A stretch of DNA of 23,572 nucleotides from UBA7445 sp042096455 (lineage in GTDB: Bacteria; Verrucomicrobiota; Verrucomicrobiia; Opitutales; Coraliomargaritaceae): positions 1-23,572 of the forward strand of contig JBELLU010000030.1 in assembly GCA_042096455.1 (NCBI GenBank), read 5' to 3'. The stretch's first letter is position 1, and each line of letters opens with the position of its first letter. Under the pieces are notes generated by a model. It did not search any database. It was not told the origin of the DNA and saw only the letters and a program-made list of their open reading frames with translations. The translations under genes and the position numbers were made by a program. Shown here in pieces: positions 1-7,222 of the stretch.

Positions 1-4
1 GCTG

Positions 5-33
5 GCCTGGCGTGAAAGCCTGGCGTGAAAGCC
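5..33. repeat. Short tandem repeat (two 13-bp units plus a partial third)
   Basis: The unit gcctggcgtgaaa occurs at 5-17 and again at 18-30, followed by gcc at 31-33. Each unit contains the small inverted repeat ggc-gtgaaa-gcc. The array lies just downstream of the queE stop codon and is cut by the window start, so its full copy number is unknown. No T-run follows it on the queE strand, so it is not an obvious terminator. Confidence 0.6.
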
Positions 34-49
34 GAGTGTTGGAAAAATT

Positions 50-736
50 TTATGTGCTGGAGCCGCAAGCTGGATCGCCGCCGAGGGGGACGGGTGGGGC
101 GCTGCGGGGATCGAGGGTGTCGGCAGCAAAGTGTTTGTGAATCTGCCAACCGGCGCGGTAGGGGGCGCCGTTGGTTTTGATCCATTGGGTGATGGCGTTG
201 AGAATGGTGGCATCTTGGTGCTTGGACCATTCGGGGTGGAGCCAGACGGGGACGCGGTGGCGGAGGGCTTCGCCAATCACACGGGTGTATTCCGTGATGG
301 CCTCGGGGGTATCGACGATGATTTTGATTTCGTTGGCGCGGGCGAGGTTTTCGGGGAGCGGGAGTTGCCATCGCTTGGGGCTGAGGGTGATCCAGTCGAA
401 GTCGCCCTGCAGGGGAAAGGCGCCGCTGGTTTCGAGGTGCACGCTTTGCCCGACGGCGTGGAGGGCATCGGTCAAAGATCGGAGGTCGTGGATGGCAGGT
501 TCCCCGCCGGTGATGACGGTGAATTCGGCGTTGGATTCGGCGGCGGCGCGGGCCAGGGCCTCGGCTTCCGGGCGCTCGAGGGTCTCGGGTTTGTGGTCGG
601 GATGCCAGGTGCCGGCGGAGTCACACCAGGGGCAATGGACAGGGCAACCGTAGGTGCGGATGAAATAGGCGGCGCGTCCTTGGTGAAGACCTTCGCCTTG
701 GAAGCTGTAAAACTGTTCGTGAATGGGGAGCGCCAT
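50..736 (-). CDS. queE: 7-carboxy-7-deazaguanine synthase QueE (radical SAM)
   Basis: QueE converts 6-carboxy-5,6,7,8-tetrahydropterin to 7-carboxy-7-deazaguanine, the ring-contraction step of queuosine synthesis, using a 4Fe-4S cluster and S-adenosylmethionine. The 228-residue protein has QGEG at residues 13-16 and the cluster motif CPVHCPWC (C31, C35, C38; CX3CX2C). It also has the SAM-binding TGGEP at 76-80, all where the family has them. Length is normal. The ATG at 736 lies 12 nt after the queD stop, so it is the third gene of a queC-queD-queE unit. The stretch before the ATG has no Shine-Dalgarno sequence. The C-terminal tail after about residue 200 is Pro/Gly-rich and less recognisable. 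Identity is supported by both motifs and neighbours. Confidence 0.95.
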   Translation of the reverse strand: MALPIHEQFYSFQGEGLHQGRAAYFIRTYGCPVHCPWCDSAGTWHPDHKPETLERPEAEALARAAAESNAEFTVITGGEPAIHDLRSLTDALHAVGQSVHLETSGAFPLQGDFDWITLSPKRWQLPLPENLARANEIKIIVDTPEAITEYTRVIGEALRHRVPVWLHPEWSKHQDATILNAITQWIKTNGAPYRAGWQIHKHFAADTLDPRSAPPVPLGGDPACGSST

Positions 737-748
737 GGCGGGGAGAAA

Positions 749-1180
749 TTATCCCGCCTGAAAGCGGGCAGAATTGCGGCTGTCTTCCTCGACTTCAACG
801 GCGGTGATCCAGGCGCGTTCCTTGGTGTGTTGGCGCACCATTGGGTCAAAGATTCCGTGCAGGTGCTGGGCAATCCCCTCGCAGGAACAATTGGGGAGAA
901 GGTAGGTTTTGAAAAGGGATGAATGTGCCTGCAGGAGGGCTTCGCGCTCGGGGTCATCCTCATTGAACAGGCAGGCGTGATCGAGGTGGGTTTCAATCCA
1001 TTCCTTGAGGTATTTGAGATCGCCGAAATCGACGACAAAGCCGTTGGGGTCGGTCTCGCGACAGGCAAAGGTCAGGGTGATCGCCCAGTTGTGGCCGTGG
1101 ATGAGGGCGCAATGCCCCGCGTGCAAATGTTGGCGGTGCGCGAAGGGGATGTCGCGGTAGGTTTTTTGGCAGGTGAGCAT
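749..1180 (-). CDS. queD: 6-carboxytetrahydropterin synthase QueD
   Basis: QueD turns 7,8-dihydroneopterin triphosphate into 6-carboxy-tetrahydropterin, the substrate of QueE. The zinc site is visible as HAGHC followed by HGHNW within residues 17-32, and the Cys of HAGHC is the likely catalytic thiol. VVDFGDLK, LDHACLFNEDDP and a C-terminal VEVEED follow the family pattern. I start at the ATG at 1180 (MLTCQK), giving 143 residues, a normal QueD length. The reading frame is open further upstream, but that part lies inside queC and looks like an antisense-free frame shadow rich in Pro and Thr. The start is 7 nt after the queC stop. No Shine-Dalgarno sequence is seen. Confidence 0.94.
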   Translation of the reverse strand: MLTCQKTYRDIPFAHRQHLHAGHCALIHGHNWAITLTFACRETDPNGFVVDFGDLKYLKEWIETHLDHACLFNEDDPEREALLQAHSSLFKTYLLPNCSCEGIAQHLHGIFDPMVRQHTKERAWITAVEVEEDSRNSARFQAG

Positions 1181-1187
1181 GATGCGA

Positions 1188-1901
1188 TTAAGAAGGATTG
1201 GAGAGGTGCCAGTGGTTGGCGCGGAGGGTTTGGAGGTCGGGAGCGTCATCGGCGTAGGGGGTGGGGTCGTCGATTCCGGCGAGGTCGAAGGCTTCGCGGC
1301 GTTCAATGCAGGTGCCGCAGCGCCCGCAGTGGACTTTGCCGCCCTTGTAACAGGACCATGTTTGCTCGAATGGGACGCCCAGTTCCGCGCCGCGTTTTGC
1401 GATGTCGGCCTTGCTCCAATCCACGAAGGGGCGGCTGAGGCGCACCGAATCCCAGTCGCAGAGCCCGATCGCGGCGGCCATAGCGTCGGCAAATTCCGGG
1501 CGGCAATCGGGGTAAATGGCGTGATCCCCGTGGTGTGCGGCATAGGCGACTTCGGCGGCGCCGGAACTGAGGGCGTAGCTGGTGGCGAGGGCGAGGAGGA
1601 GCATGTTGCGGTTTGGAACCACGGTGGATTTCATGCTCGCCTCGGTATAATGGCCCTCCGCGACGGGAATATCGGGGGAGGTGAGGCTGCTACCGGCGAG
1701 GAGGGGACGGATGCCGGAGAGGTCGGCGCGTTGAAAGGGGACTTGGCGGGCGGCGCAGATCGTGGCGGCCCGGTCGAGTTCGCAGGCGTGGCGTTGCCCG
1801 TAATCGACGGAGAGGGCGCGGACCTCCTTTCCTTCTGCGAGGAGGTGGTAAAGCAGGACGGTGGAATCGAGACCACCGGAATAAATAAGGACGGTTTTCA
1901 T
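1188..1901 (-). CDS. queC: 7-cyano-7-deazaguanine synthase QueC
   Basis: QueC is the ATP-dependent enzyme that converts 7-carboxy-7-deazaguanine to preQ0, the precursor of queuosine in tRNA. The 237-residue protein starts with a PP-loop ATP-binding motif SGGLDST at 8-14. It ends with the zinc-binding cysteines C184, C192, C195 and C198 (SCYKGGKVHCGRCGTC). PNRNM at 96-100 is also typical. It leads the minus-strand queC-queD-queE unit, so preQ0 synthesis from dihydroneopterin triphosphate is complete here; folE and queF are not in the window. The leader contains a hairpin but no clear preQ1 riboswitch consensus and no Shine-Dalgarno sequence. Confidence 0.96.
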   Translation of the reverse strand: MKTVLIYSGGLDSTVLLYHLLAEGKEVRALSVDYGQRHACELDRAATICAARQVPFQRADLSGIRPLLAGSSLTSPDIPVAEGHYTEASMKSTVVPNRNMLLLALATSYALSSGAAEVAYAAHHGDHAIYPDCRPEFADAMAAAIGLCDWDSVRLSRPFVDWSKADIAKRGAELGVPFEQTWSCYKGGKVHCGRCGTCIERREAFDLAGIDDPTPYADDAPDLQTLRANHWHLSNPS

Positions 1902-1919
1902 GAATTCAGTCGTTGCCGG

Positions 1920-1958
1920 AAGGGCACCCTGGGAATCCTTTAGCAGGGTTCTATTTTA
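1920..1958 (-). promoter_or_regulatory. queC leader: candidate -10 element and hairpin with possible pseudoknot
   Basis: Read on the minus strand, TAAAAT at 1958-1953 resembles a -10 box (5 of 6), but no good -35 stands at 16-18 nt. Directly after it, ACCCTG (1949-1944) pairs perfectly with CAGGGT (1931-1926) around the 12-nt loop CTAAAGGATTCC. The loop bases AAGG (1940-1937) could pair with CCTT (1923-1920) downstream, giving a small H-type pseudoknot about 19 nt before the queC ATG. The -10 and the fold compete for the same bases, so at most one reading is probably right. The sequence does not match the preQ1-I consensus, which has an A-rich tail. Confidence 0.3.
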
Positions 1959-2014
1959 TGGGCTTTGAGGTGGTTGAAGGGCAAGACTAAACTGAAGGCG
2001 ACCTAAGCGATTGC

Positions 2015-2076
2015 TTGACAAATCTCCTTGGCATTCCAATTTTGATACTTCGCAATTTATACAGCAAAGCTATAAA
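2015..2076 (+). promoter_or_regulatory. nusA: Candidate promoter region for the nusA operon
   Basis: A perfect -35-like TTGACA lies at 2015-2020, but 17 nt downstream there is only AATTTT. The nearest -10-like sequence, TTGATA at 2042-2047, is spaced 21 nt away. An alternative pair is TTCGCA (2049-2054) and TATAAA (2071-2076), with 16-nt spacing. If the first is used, the transcript runs through the terminator-like hairpin at 2074-2104. If the second is used, transcription would begin inside it. The sequence alone does not decide between them. Confidence 0.3.
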
Positions 2077-2104
2077 GCGGGCTTGTCTCGCTTTTTTTAT
2101 TTTT
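2074..2104 (+). terminator. Intrinsic-terminator-like hairpin directly before nusA (possible attenuator)
   Basis: AAAGCGGG (2074-2081) pairs with CTCGCTTT (2087-2094) as an 8-bp stem with one G-U pair and a 5-nt loop CTTGT. The 3' arm runs into seven T (2092-2098), then A and TTTTT to 2104. This is the classic shape of a Rho-independent terminator in the plus direction. It ends 7 nt before the nusA ATG, and no plus-strand gene lies upstream of it in the window. It may therefore act as an attenuator in the nusA leader. The reverse orientation lacks a long T-run. Confidence 0.65.
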
Positions 2105-2111
2105 ACCTACA

Positions 2112-3362
2112 ATGAGCCACGAAATATTATCCGTTCTTGAATACATGGAGAAGGAAAAGGGAATCGCAAGGGATGACATGATCTCGGCGATCTCCGGAGC
2201 GATCGCCAGCGCCGCCCAACGGGGGGTCGGTTCCGCGCAAGAGGTGCGGGTTGAGATCAACCCCAAAACGGGCGCCCTAAAGGCTTGGAATGCCCTCGAG
2301 GTCGTAGATTCAGTCAGCGACTCCGCTTCTGAGATTCACATCGAGAAAGCACGTCAATTGTCTCCCGAAGCGGAAATCGGTGGGGTCATTGAGAAGGAAA
2401 TCGACCCGGCTTTCCTCGGGCGCATCGCGGCGCAGACGGCCCGGCAGGCGATCATGCAGCGCATTCGTCAATTCGAGAAGGACCGCATTTATGATGATTA
2501 CAAGGACACGGTGGGCGATATCGTGACGGGGACGGTGCGCCGCCGCGATCGGGGCGATCTGGTGGTCGATCTCGGCAAAGCGGAGGCGATCCTGCCGCCA
2601 CGCGAGCGCGTGCCGGGTGAGGATTACGCACCGGGCGAGAGCATTCGCTGCCTCCTGTTAAAGATCGAACAGACCAACCGCGGCCCCGATATCATCCTTT
2701 CCCGTTCCAATATCAATTTTGTGCGTCGCCTCTTCGAACTGGAGGTCACGGAAATCGCGGACGGCACGGTCGTGATTGAAGCGATGGCACGCGAGGCGGG
2801 TTACCGCACCAAAATCGCGGTGCACAGTGCGGACCCGAAGGTCGATCCGGTGGGTGCTTGTGTGGGTGCCCGCGGTGCCCGCGTTAAGACCATCGTGCGT
2901 GAGTTGGGCGGTGAAAAAATTGATATCATCCGCCACTACAGTGACCCGATTCAACTGCTGGAGGAGGCACTTAAGCCCGCGGTACCGAAGAATATTCGCA
3001 TCAATGAAGGCGAGCGTCGGATCCACTTTGAAGTTGCGGAAGATGATCTTTCCATCGCGATTGGCCGCCGTGGTTTCAACGCCAAGCTGACCTCGCGTCT
3101 GCTGGGTTGGAAGCTGGACATCGGCAAGGTCGAGCAGGAAGCGGTCGGTTTTGACCAGAAGATCGCGAAGGCGGTGCAGGGAATCAATATGATCCCCGGT
3201 ATCGAACCCGCGCTGGCGGAGCGCTTGGTGACGCATGGATTTACGAGCCCGGAAGCCTTCGAGGGCGTTGGAGCCGAGGATCTTTCCGATGCAGGCTTTA
3301 CGGCAGACGAGGCCTCATTGATTTTGGATCGGGTTAACGCCTACCTCTCGCAAAACACCTAA
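2112..3362 (+). CDS. nusA: Transcription termination/antitermination factor NusA
   Basis: NusA binds RNA polymerase and nascent RNA and modulates pausing, termination and antitermination in the cytoplasm. The 416-residue protein shows the family order. There is an N-terminal RNAP-binding domain (1-about 125), an S1 domain (about 135-198) and KH1 with GARG at 252-255. KH2 with IGRRG at 317-321 follows, then one helix-hairpin-helix/acidic-repeat-like module (about 355-410). E. coli NusA has two such C-terminal repeats, so this is a shorter form. It is the first gene of the nusA-rluD unit. RimP, usually encoded just upstream of nusA, is absent. The ATG at 2112 has no Shine-Dalgarno sequence and follows a terminator-like hairpin. 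Confidence 0.97.
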   Translation: MSHEILSVLEYMEKEKGIARDDMISAISGAIASAAQRGVGSAQEVRVEINPKTGALKAWNALEVVDSVSDSASEIHIEKARQLSPEAEIGGVIEKEIDPAFLGRIAAQTARQAIMQRIRQFEKDRIYDDYKDTVGDIVTGTVRRRDRGDLVVDLGKAEAILPPRERVPGEDYAPGESIRCLLLKIEQTNRGPDIILSRSNINFVRRLFELEVTEIADGTVVIEAMAREAGYRTKIAVHSADPKVDPVGACVGARGARVKTIVRELGGEKIDIIRHYSDPIQLLEEALKPAVPKNIRINEGERRIHFEVAEDDLSIAIGRRGFNAKLTSRLLGWKLDIGKVEQEAVGFDQKIAKAVQGINMIPGIEPALAERLVTHGFTSPEAFEGVGAEDLSDAGFTADEASLILDRVNAYLSQNT

Positions 3363-3405
3363 ACATAGCTACTCGATACAGCAGACCACGGCATCCACCT
3401 AATTT

Positions 3406-5814
3406 ATGAGCGTTCGCATACACCAGCTTTCTAAGCAAATCGGAATGGACAACAAGGAGTTGATTGAACTCCTGCGTGAGCGTGGATATGAGGTCAAGAG
3501 CGCCTCCAGCACCGTTGACAATATTTCAGCGGAATCGCTGGTAGAGGAATTTGGATCGAAGGAAGCTGTGGAGCCAAGTGTTCCGGAAAGCAAAAGCGAA
3601 GCGGAAGCTCCGAAAGCCAAAGGTCCGGTCATGCCGGAAGGGGTGATCGTGAAGAGCAAGGCTGATATCGAGCGCGAGCGCGAGGCGCGCGCGGCGGCGG
3701 AGAAAGCGGAGGCCGCGAAGGAAGCGGCGCGCGCGGTACCACCACCGCCGGTTGCGAAGCCGACACCTCCCGCACCGAGAACGCCCCCGACCCCTGCGGT
3801 CACCATTTCCTCCCCGGAACCTCCCAAGGCGCCACCGGTTGCCAAGACAACCCCGCCGCCCGTTCCTGCGAGCCGTCCGCCGAGCACGCCGCCGATGATT
3901 CCGGCAGGAACACCGCCCGCGCCATCTGTCCCGCCGGTTCCTCAGAAAACGAGTGAAGTGAGCGACGCAAGCGAGCCCACCGTTGAGGCTCCAAGTGATA
4001 CTGAGGGAACGGAGAAAAAAGTGCTGCATGTGAAGCCTCCGATCGTGGTGCGTGATTTCGCCCTCGAGTTGGGACTGAAGCCGTTCAAGCTTATCTCGGA
4101 ATTGATGGAGATGGGAATTTTCGCCTCGATGAATCAAAGCATTGAGGAATCGACTGCGAAAGTATTGGCCTCGCGTCATGGTTTTGAATTGGAGATCCAT
4201 CACCGTGGGGAACAAGGTGAAGGGGGTGCTCAAAAGCCCAAAGTCGAGAAGGTTGACGACGATGACCCGCGCTTTTTGAAGGATCGCCCACCGGTGGTGT
4301 GTATTCTCGGGCATGTCGATCACGGCAAGACCACTTTGCTCGATACGATCCGAAAGGCGAATGTGACCGCCGGCGAAGCGGGTGGTATCACGCAGCACAT
4401 CGGAGCGTATCAAGTGACGCACAACGGCCAGAAGATCAGCTTTATTGATACTCCCGGTCACGCGGCATTCTCAATGATGCGGGCGCGCGGAACCAATGTT
4501 ACGGACATCGCGGTCTTGGTGATTGCGGCGGACGACGCCTTCAAGCCGCAGACGGAGGAGGCCTTGAAATTTGCACAACAGGCGAACAATGCCATCGTGG
4601 TGGCGATCAACAAGACCGACGCAAAAGGGGCGAACGTGGATCGCGTGAAGCAACAGATGCAGGAGAAGGGTATCGCGCCCGAGGATTGGGGCGGCGAGAC
4701 GGTCACAGTGGAGGTTTCGGCACTGAACGGCACCAATATCGAGGATTTGTTGGATATGATTCTTTTGCAAGCGGAGGTGCTTGAATTAAAGGCGAATCCG
4801 GACTGTGCGGCTTCGGGAATTATTATTGAATCTCAAATTGAGCACGGCCGTGGACCGACCGCTTCGGTGATCGTTGAAAAAGGAACGCTGAAGCGCGGGG
4901 ATGCGCTCTTGTGCGGGGAAGCCTATTGCCGGGTAAAGTCCTTGATGGATGAAAACGGCAAGACTTTGAACGCGGCGCCGCCCTCCACTCCGGTGAAGGT
5001 CTTGGGTTGGTCCGGGGTTCCGGCTTCGGGGGATCGCTTCGTGACCTGCAAAAATGAAAAGACCGCGAAGCGCGAAGCGGAGGAGATCACCTACCAGCGC
5101 AAACGGGATGCCAACACGCGCCAGCAAGAGGGCGAGGCAAAGGAAAGCGGTGGCGCTACGGTGGAAGATTTGTTTGCGGCGATTGAAAAGCAGCAGAAGA
5201 AATGCCTGCGTTTGATCGTGAAATCGGATGTCCACGGCTCGGCGGAAGCGCTGGCGAACGCGCTCTCACAAATTGAAAGCGACAAGGTTGATCTCGACAT
5301 CATCCATGTGGGCGTGGGCAATATTACCAAGAATGACGTCACCCTCGCGGGAGCGGGCGGTTCATGCATCATTGGATTTAACGTGAAGCTAGACACCGGG
5401 GTGCAGGGAATTGCGAAGCATCACGATGTTCGGATCATCCAGCACGAGATCATTTACGAATTGCTGGATCAAGTTGAGGAAGAGATGGCGGCGCTGCTGG
5501 AACCGGAATTGCGGGAGAGCAAGAGCGGTGCAGCGGAAGTGCGCCAGGTCTTCAGCCTCGGCAAGGGCCGCGCGGTGGCGGGTTGTATGGTCACCGAGGG
5601 AACGATCACGCGCTCCGGAAAAGCCTGTGTGGTGCGCAAGGGTGAAGTGGTGCACGAGGGCAAGATTTCAACCCTCAAACGCTTTAAGGACGACGTGAAG
5701 GAAGTCCGTGCCGGTTACGAGTGCGGGGTGAATGTCGAAGGCTACGACGCCTACGAAGAGGGCGACAGCATTGAATGCTTTGAGGTTGAGGAGATCCGAC
5801 CTTCCTTGCGCTGA
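3406..5814 (+). CDS. infB: Translation initiation factor IF-2
   Basis: IF-2 is the GTPase that brings initiator tRNA to the 30S subunit and promotes 50S joining. Of 802 residues, 1-50 and about 210-260 are two IF2_N-type modules. They are separated by an Ala/Glu helix and a very Pro-rich linker (about 90-182). The GTPase motifs are GHVDHGKT (302-309), GGITQHIG (326-333), DTPGH (348-352), NKTD (402-405) and SAL (438-440). The beta-barrel domains and C-terminal fMet-tRNA domain follow to the end. G4 reads NKTD where many relatives have NKID or NKMD, which still keeps the guanine-binding Asn and Asp. The gene lies 43 nt after nusA and its start has no Shine-Dalgarno sequence. Confidence 0.98.
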   Translation: MSVRIHQLSKQIGMDNKELIELLRERGYEVKSASSTVDNISAESLVEEFGSKEAVEPSVPESKSEAEAPKAKGPVMPEGVIVKSKADIEREREARAAAEKAEAAKEAARAVPPPPVAKPTPPAPRTPPTPAVTISSPEPPKAPPVAKTTPPPVPASRPPSTPPMIPAGTPPAPSVPPVPQKTSEVSDASEPTVEAPSDTEGTEKKVLHVKPPIVVRDFALELGLKPFKLISELMEMGIFASMNQSIEESTAKVLASRHGFELEIHHRGEQGEGGAQKPKVEKVDDDDPRFLKDRPPVVCILGHVDHGKTTLLDTIRKANVTAGEAGGITQHIGAYQVTHNGQKISFIDTPGHAAFSMMRARGTNVTDIAVLVIAADDAFKPQTEEALKFAQQANNAIVVAINKTDAKGANVDRVKQQMQEKGIAPEDWGGETVTVEVSALNGTNIEDLLDMILLQAEVLELKANPDCAASGIIIESQIEHGRGPTASVIVEKGTLKRGDALLCGEAYCRVKSLMDENGKTLNAAPPSTPVKVLGWSGVPASGDRFVTCKNEKTAKREAEEITYQRKRDANTRQQEGEAKESGGATVEDLFAAIEKQQKKCLRLIVKSDVHGSAEALANALSQIESDKVDLDIIHVGVGNITKNDVTLAGAGGSCIIGFNVKLDTGVQGIAKHHDVRIIQHEIIYELLDQVEEEMAALLEPELRESKSGAAEVRQVFSLGKGRAVAGCMVTEGTITRSGKACVVRKGEVVHEGKISTLKRFKDDVKEVRAGYECGVNVEGYDAYEEGDSIECFEVEEIRPSLR

Positions 5815-5859
5815 GTTTGATTTCACGCGCGGCAAATTAAGGTCCCATCCCTTGGATTT

Positions 5860-6210
5860 ATGTCGAAACGTATTACACGGGTAAACGAATTATTGCAGCG
5901 CGAGATCAGCGAGCAGTTGCACCAGCGCTATCGTAGTGAGGCGACCCCCATTACGATCAGCAGTGTCGACACGAGCAGCGACCTGCGCTCGGCGCGTATT
6001 TATTACTCCGTGATCGGGGATGCGGCGGCGGTCGATAAGGCGCAGAACTTATTCCGGCGGGTCGGTCGCGATTTGCGCGACCGCGTAAAGAAACGGGTCA
6101 TTCTCAAATACTTCCCTAATTTTGAATTTTGTTATGACCCCTCCATGGAACGGGGGGCGTATATCAATGAACTACTCGACGATTTGAATGAAAGTGATAC
6201 CCATGAGTAA
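5860..6210 (+). CDS. rbfA: 30S ribosome-binding factor RbfA
   Basis: RbfA binds immature 30S subunits and helps 16S rRNA 5'-end maturation. The 116-residue length and sequence fit the family. It begins with RITRVNELLQREIS and has a KH-like middle with DLRSARIYYSVIG. It ends with the segment carrying LKYFPNFEFCYDPSMERG, where relatives have RYVPxLxFxxDxSxxxG. It lies 45 nt after infB, the standard neighbour in many bacteria, and its last 8 nt overlap the preferred start of nrnA. No Shine-Dalgarno sequence precedes the ATG. Confidence 0.95.
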   Translation: MSKRITRVNELLQREISEQLHQRYRSEATPITISSVDTSSDLRSARIYYSVIGDAAAVDKAQNLFRRVGRDLRDRVKKRVILKYFPNFEFCYDPSMERGAYINELLDDLNESDTHE

Positions 6211-7219
6211 ATATTATCCTGAGGAGAGTGCGGATTTCGCCGAAGCAATTGAAGAACTACGTGGCTCAAAAGTGGCGGTAGTGGGGCATTTTCGCCCCGA
6301 TGGCGATTGTATTGGCTCGATGGTCGCGCTGACGCGGCTCTTGAATGCGATGGGGATTGAGGCGGTAGCGGTAAACCGTGATCCCGTGCCGGAAAACCTG
6401 AAAGCCTTTGTGGGGGACACGCCGCTGCTGCGGGCGGAGGATTTTGAAGCGGCGGGGTATGTGGCGGTAACGGTGGATTGCGCCGACCGCAAACGCATCG
6501 GGGACCGACTGCAGGAATGCTTCCCGGAGATCGAGTTGAACATCGATCACCATATTTCTAACAAGGCCTACGCCCGGAAGAATTTGATAATCGGGACGGC
6601 CTGCGCTACGGCAGAGGTCTTGGCGGGCTTTTGCTTTGATAACGATTACGAAGTGGATGCACTCACCGCGCAAAATCTTTATGTGGGCATTGCAACGGAC
6701 ACCGGGCAGTTCCGTTTTCCATCAACAACTCCGGAGACCTTTGAAATTGCGCGCCGTCTCTGTGAATTGGGGGCGAAACCTGCGGCGGCGGCCTTTGAGC
6801 TGTACGAGAATGAAAGCTTTGGGAAATTCAAGCTGCTCCAACATTTCCTCGCCTCCTTAAAGTTGGAACTGAACGGGCGGGTCTGTGTGGGTATGATCGA
6901 AGATGGCGTCTATGCGGACTGCGGCGCCTGTGTGGATGATTCGGAGGGCTTGGTGGACTACGCCCGCTCGATTCGGGATGTGGATGTGGGTGTTTTTCTG
7001 GAGGTGCGCGATGGTGCGATCAAGGGAAGCCTGCGTTCAAAAGATCCGTTTTACCGCGTCGATCAAGTGGCACAGCAATTCAACGGGGGCGGCCATGCCT
7101 GCGCGGCGGGCCTGAATATGAAGGGGTGCAGCTTGCATGACTTTCGGGCGACTCTAATCGAAGCGATTGATCAACATCTCAAGGCATTGGGCGCGCCACC
7201 TGCGTCAGCCAAAAAATAA
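6203..7219 (+). CDS. nrnA: DHH/DHHA1 phosphoesterase, NrnA-type oligoribonuclease/pAp phosphatase
   Basis: NrnA-type enzymes degrade very short oligoribonucleotides and dephosphorylate 3'-phosphoadenosine 5'-phosphate using Mn2+. The metal-binding motifs are visible: GHFRPDGDCIGS (H29, D33, D35), VTVDCADR, and NIDHHISN carrying the DHH triad. The C-terminal DHHA1 domain has the substrate-binding GGGHACAAG. I choose the ATG at 6203 (MSKYYPEES, 338 residues), which overlaps rbfA by 8 nt. An in-frame ATG at 6188 would add five residues and overlap by 23 nt. Position between rbfA and truB matches other bacteria. Whether oligoribonuclease or pAp activity dominates cannot be read from sequence. Confidence 0.9.
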   Translation: MSKYYPEESADFAEAIEELRGSKVAVVGHFRPDGDCIGSMVALTRLLNAMGIEAVAVNRDPVPENLKAFVGDTPLLRAEDFEAAGYVAVTVDCADRKRIGDRLQECFPEIELNIDHHISNKAYARKNLIIGTACATAEVLAGFCFDNDYEVDALTAQNLYVGIATDTGQFRFPSTTPETFEIARRLCELGAKPAAAAFELYENESFGKFKLLQHFLASLKLELNGRVCVGMIEDGVYADCGACVDDSEGLVDYARSIRDVDVGVFLEVRDGAIKGSLRSKDPFYRVDQVAQQFNGGGHACAAGLNMKGCSLHDFRATLIEAIDQHLKALGAPPASAKK

Positions 7220-7222
7220 ATT

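Noticed and set aside
1181..1543. N-terminal extension of queD into queC
   Set aside because: The extra 121 codons are Pro/Thr/Ala-rich and overlap queC in another frame. The QueD family begins near MLTCQK.
131..1943. Plus-strand open frames opposite queE, queD and queC
   Set aside because: All three minus-strand genes have intact catalytic motifs. The plus-strand frames are low-complexity Gly/Val/Ala sequences.
1902..2000. Known preQ1 riboswitch upstream of queC
   Set aside because: No match to the preQ1-I pattern with its A-rich tail. Only a generic hairpin with possible pseudoknot remains, reported separately as a weak lead.
1902..2111. tRNA gene upstream of nusA, as in the E. coli metY arrangement
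   Set aside because: No cloverleaf, GGTTCGA-type T-loop or CCA-compatible end is present on either strand.
3526..4461. Minus-strand open frame of 311 codons opposite infB
   Set aside because: Its Arg/Gly/Cys-rich middle is the reverse of the IF-2 Pro/Ala linker. No domain or neighbour supports it.
6188..6202. Upstream ATG for nrnA
   Set aside because: It would add MKVIP and enlarge the overlap with rbfA to 23 nt. The ATG at 6203 gives a normal 8-nt overlap. Neither has a Shine-Dalgarno sequence, so the choice is moderate.
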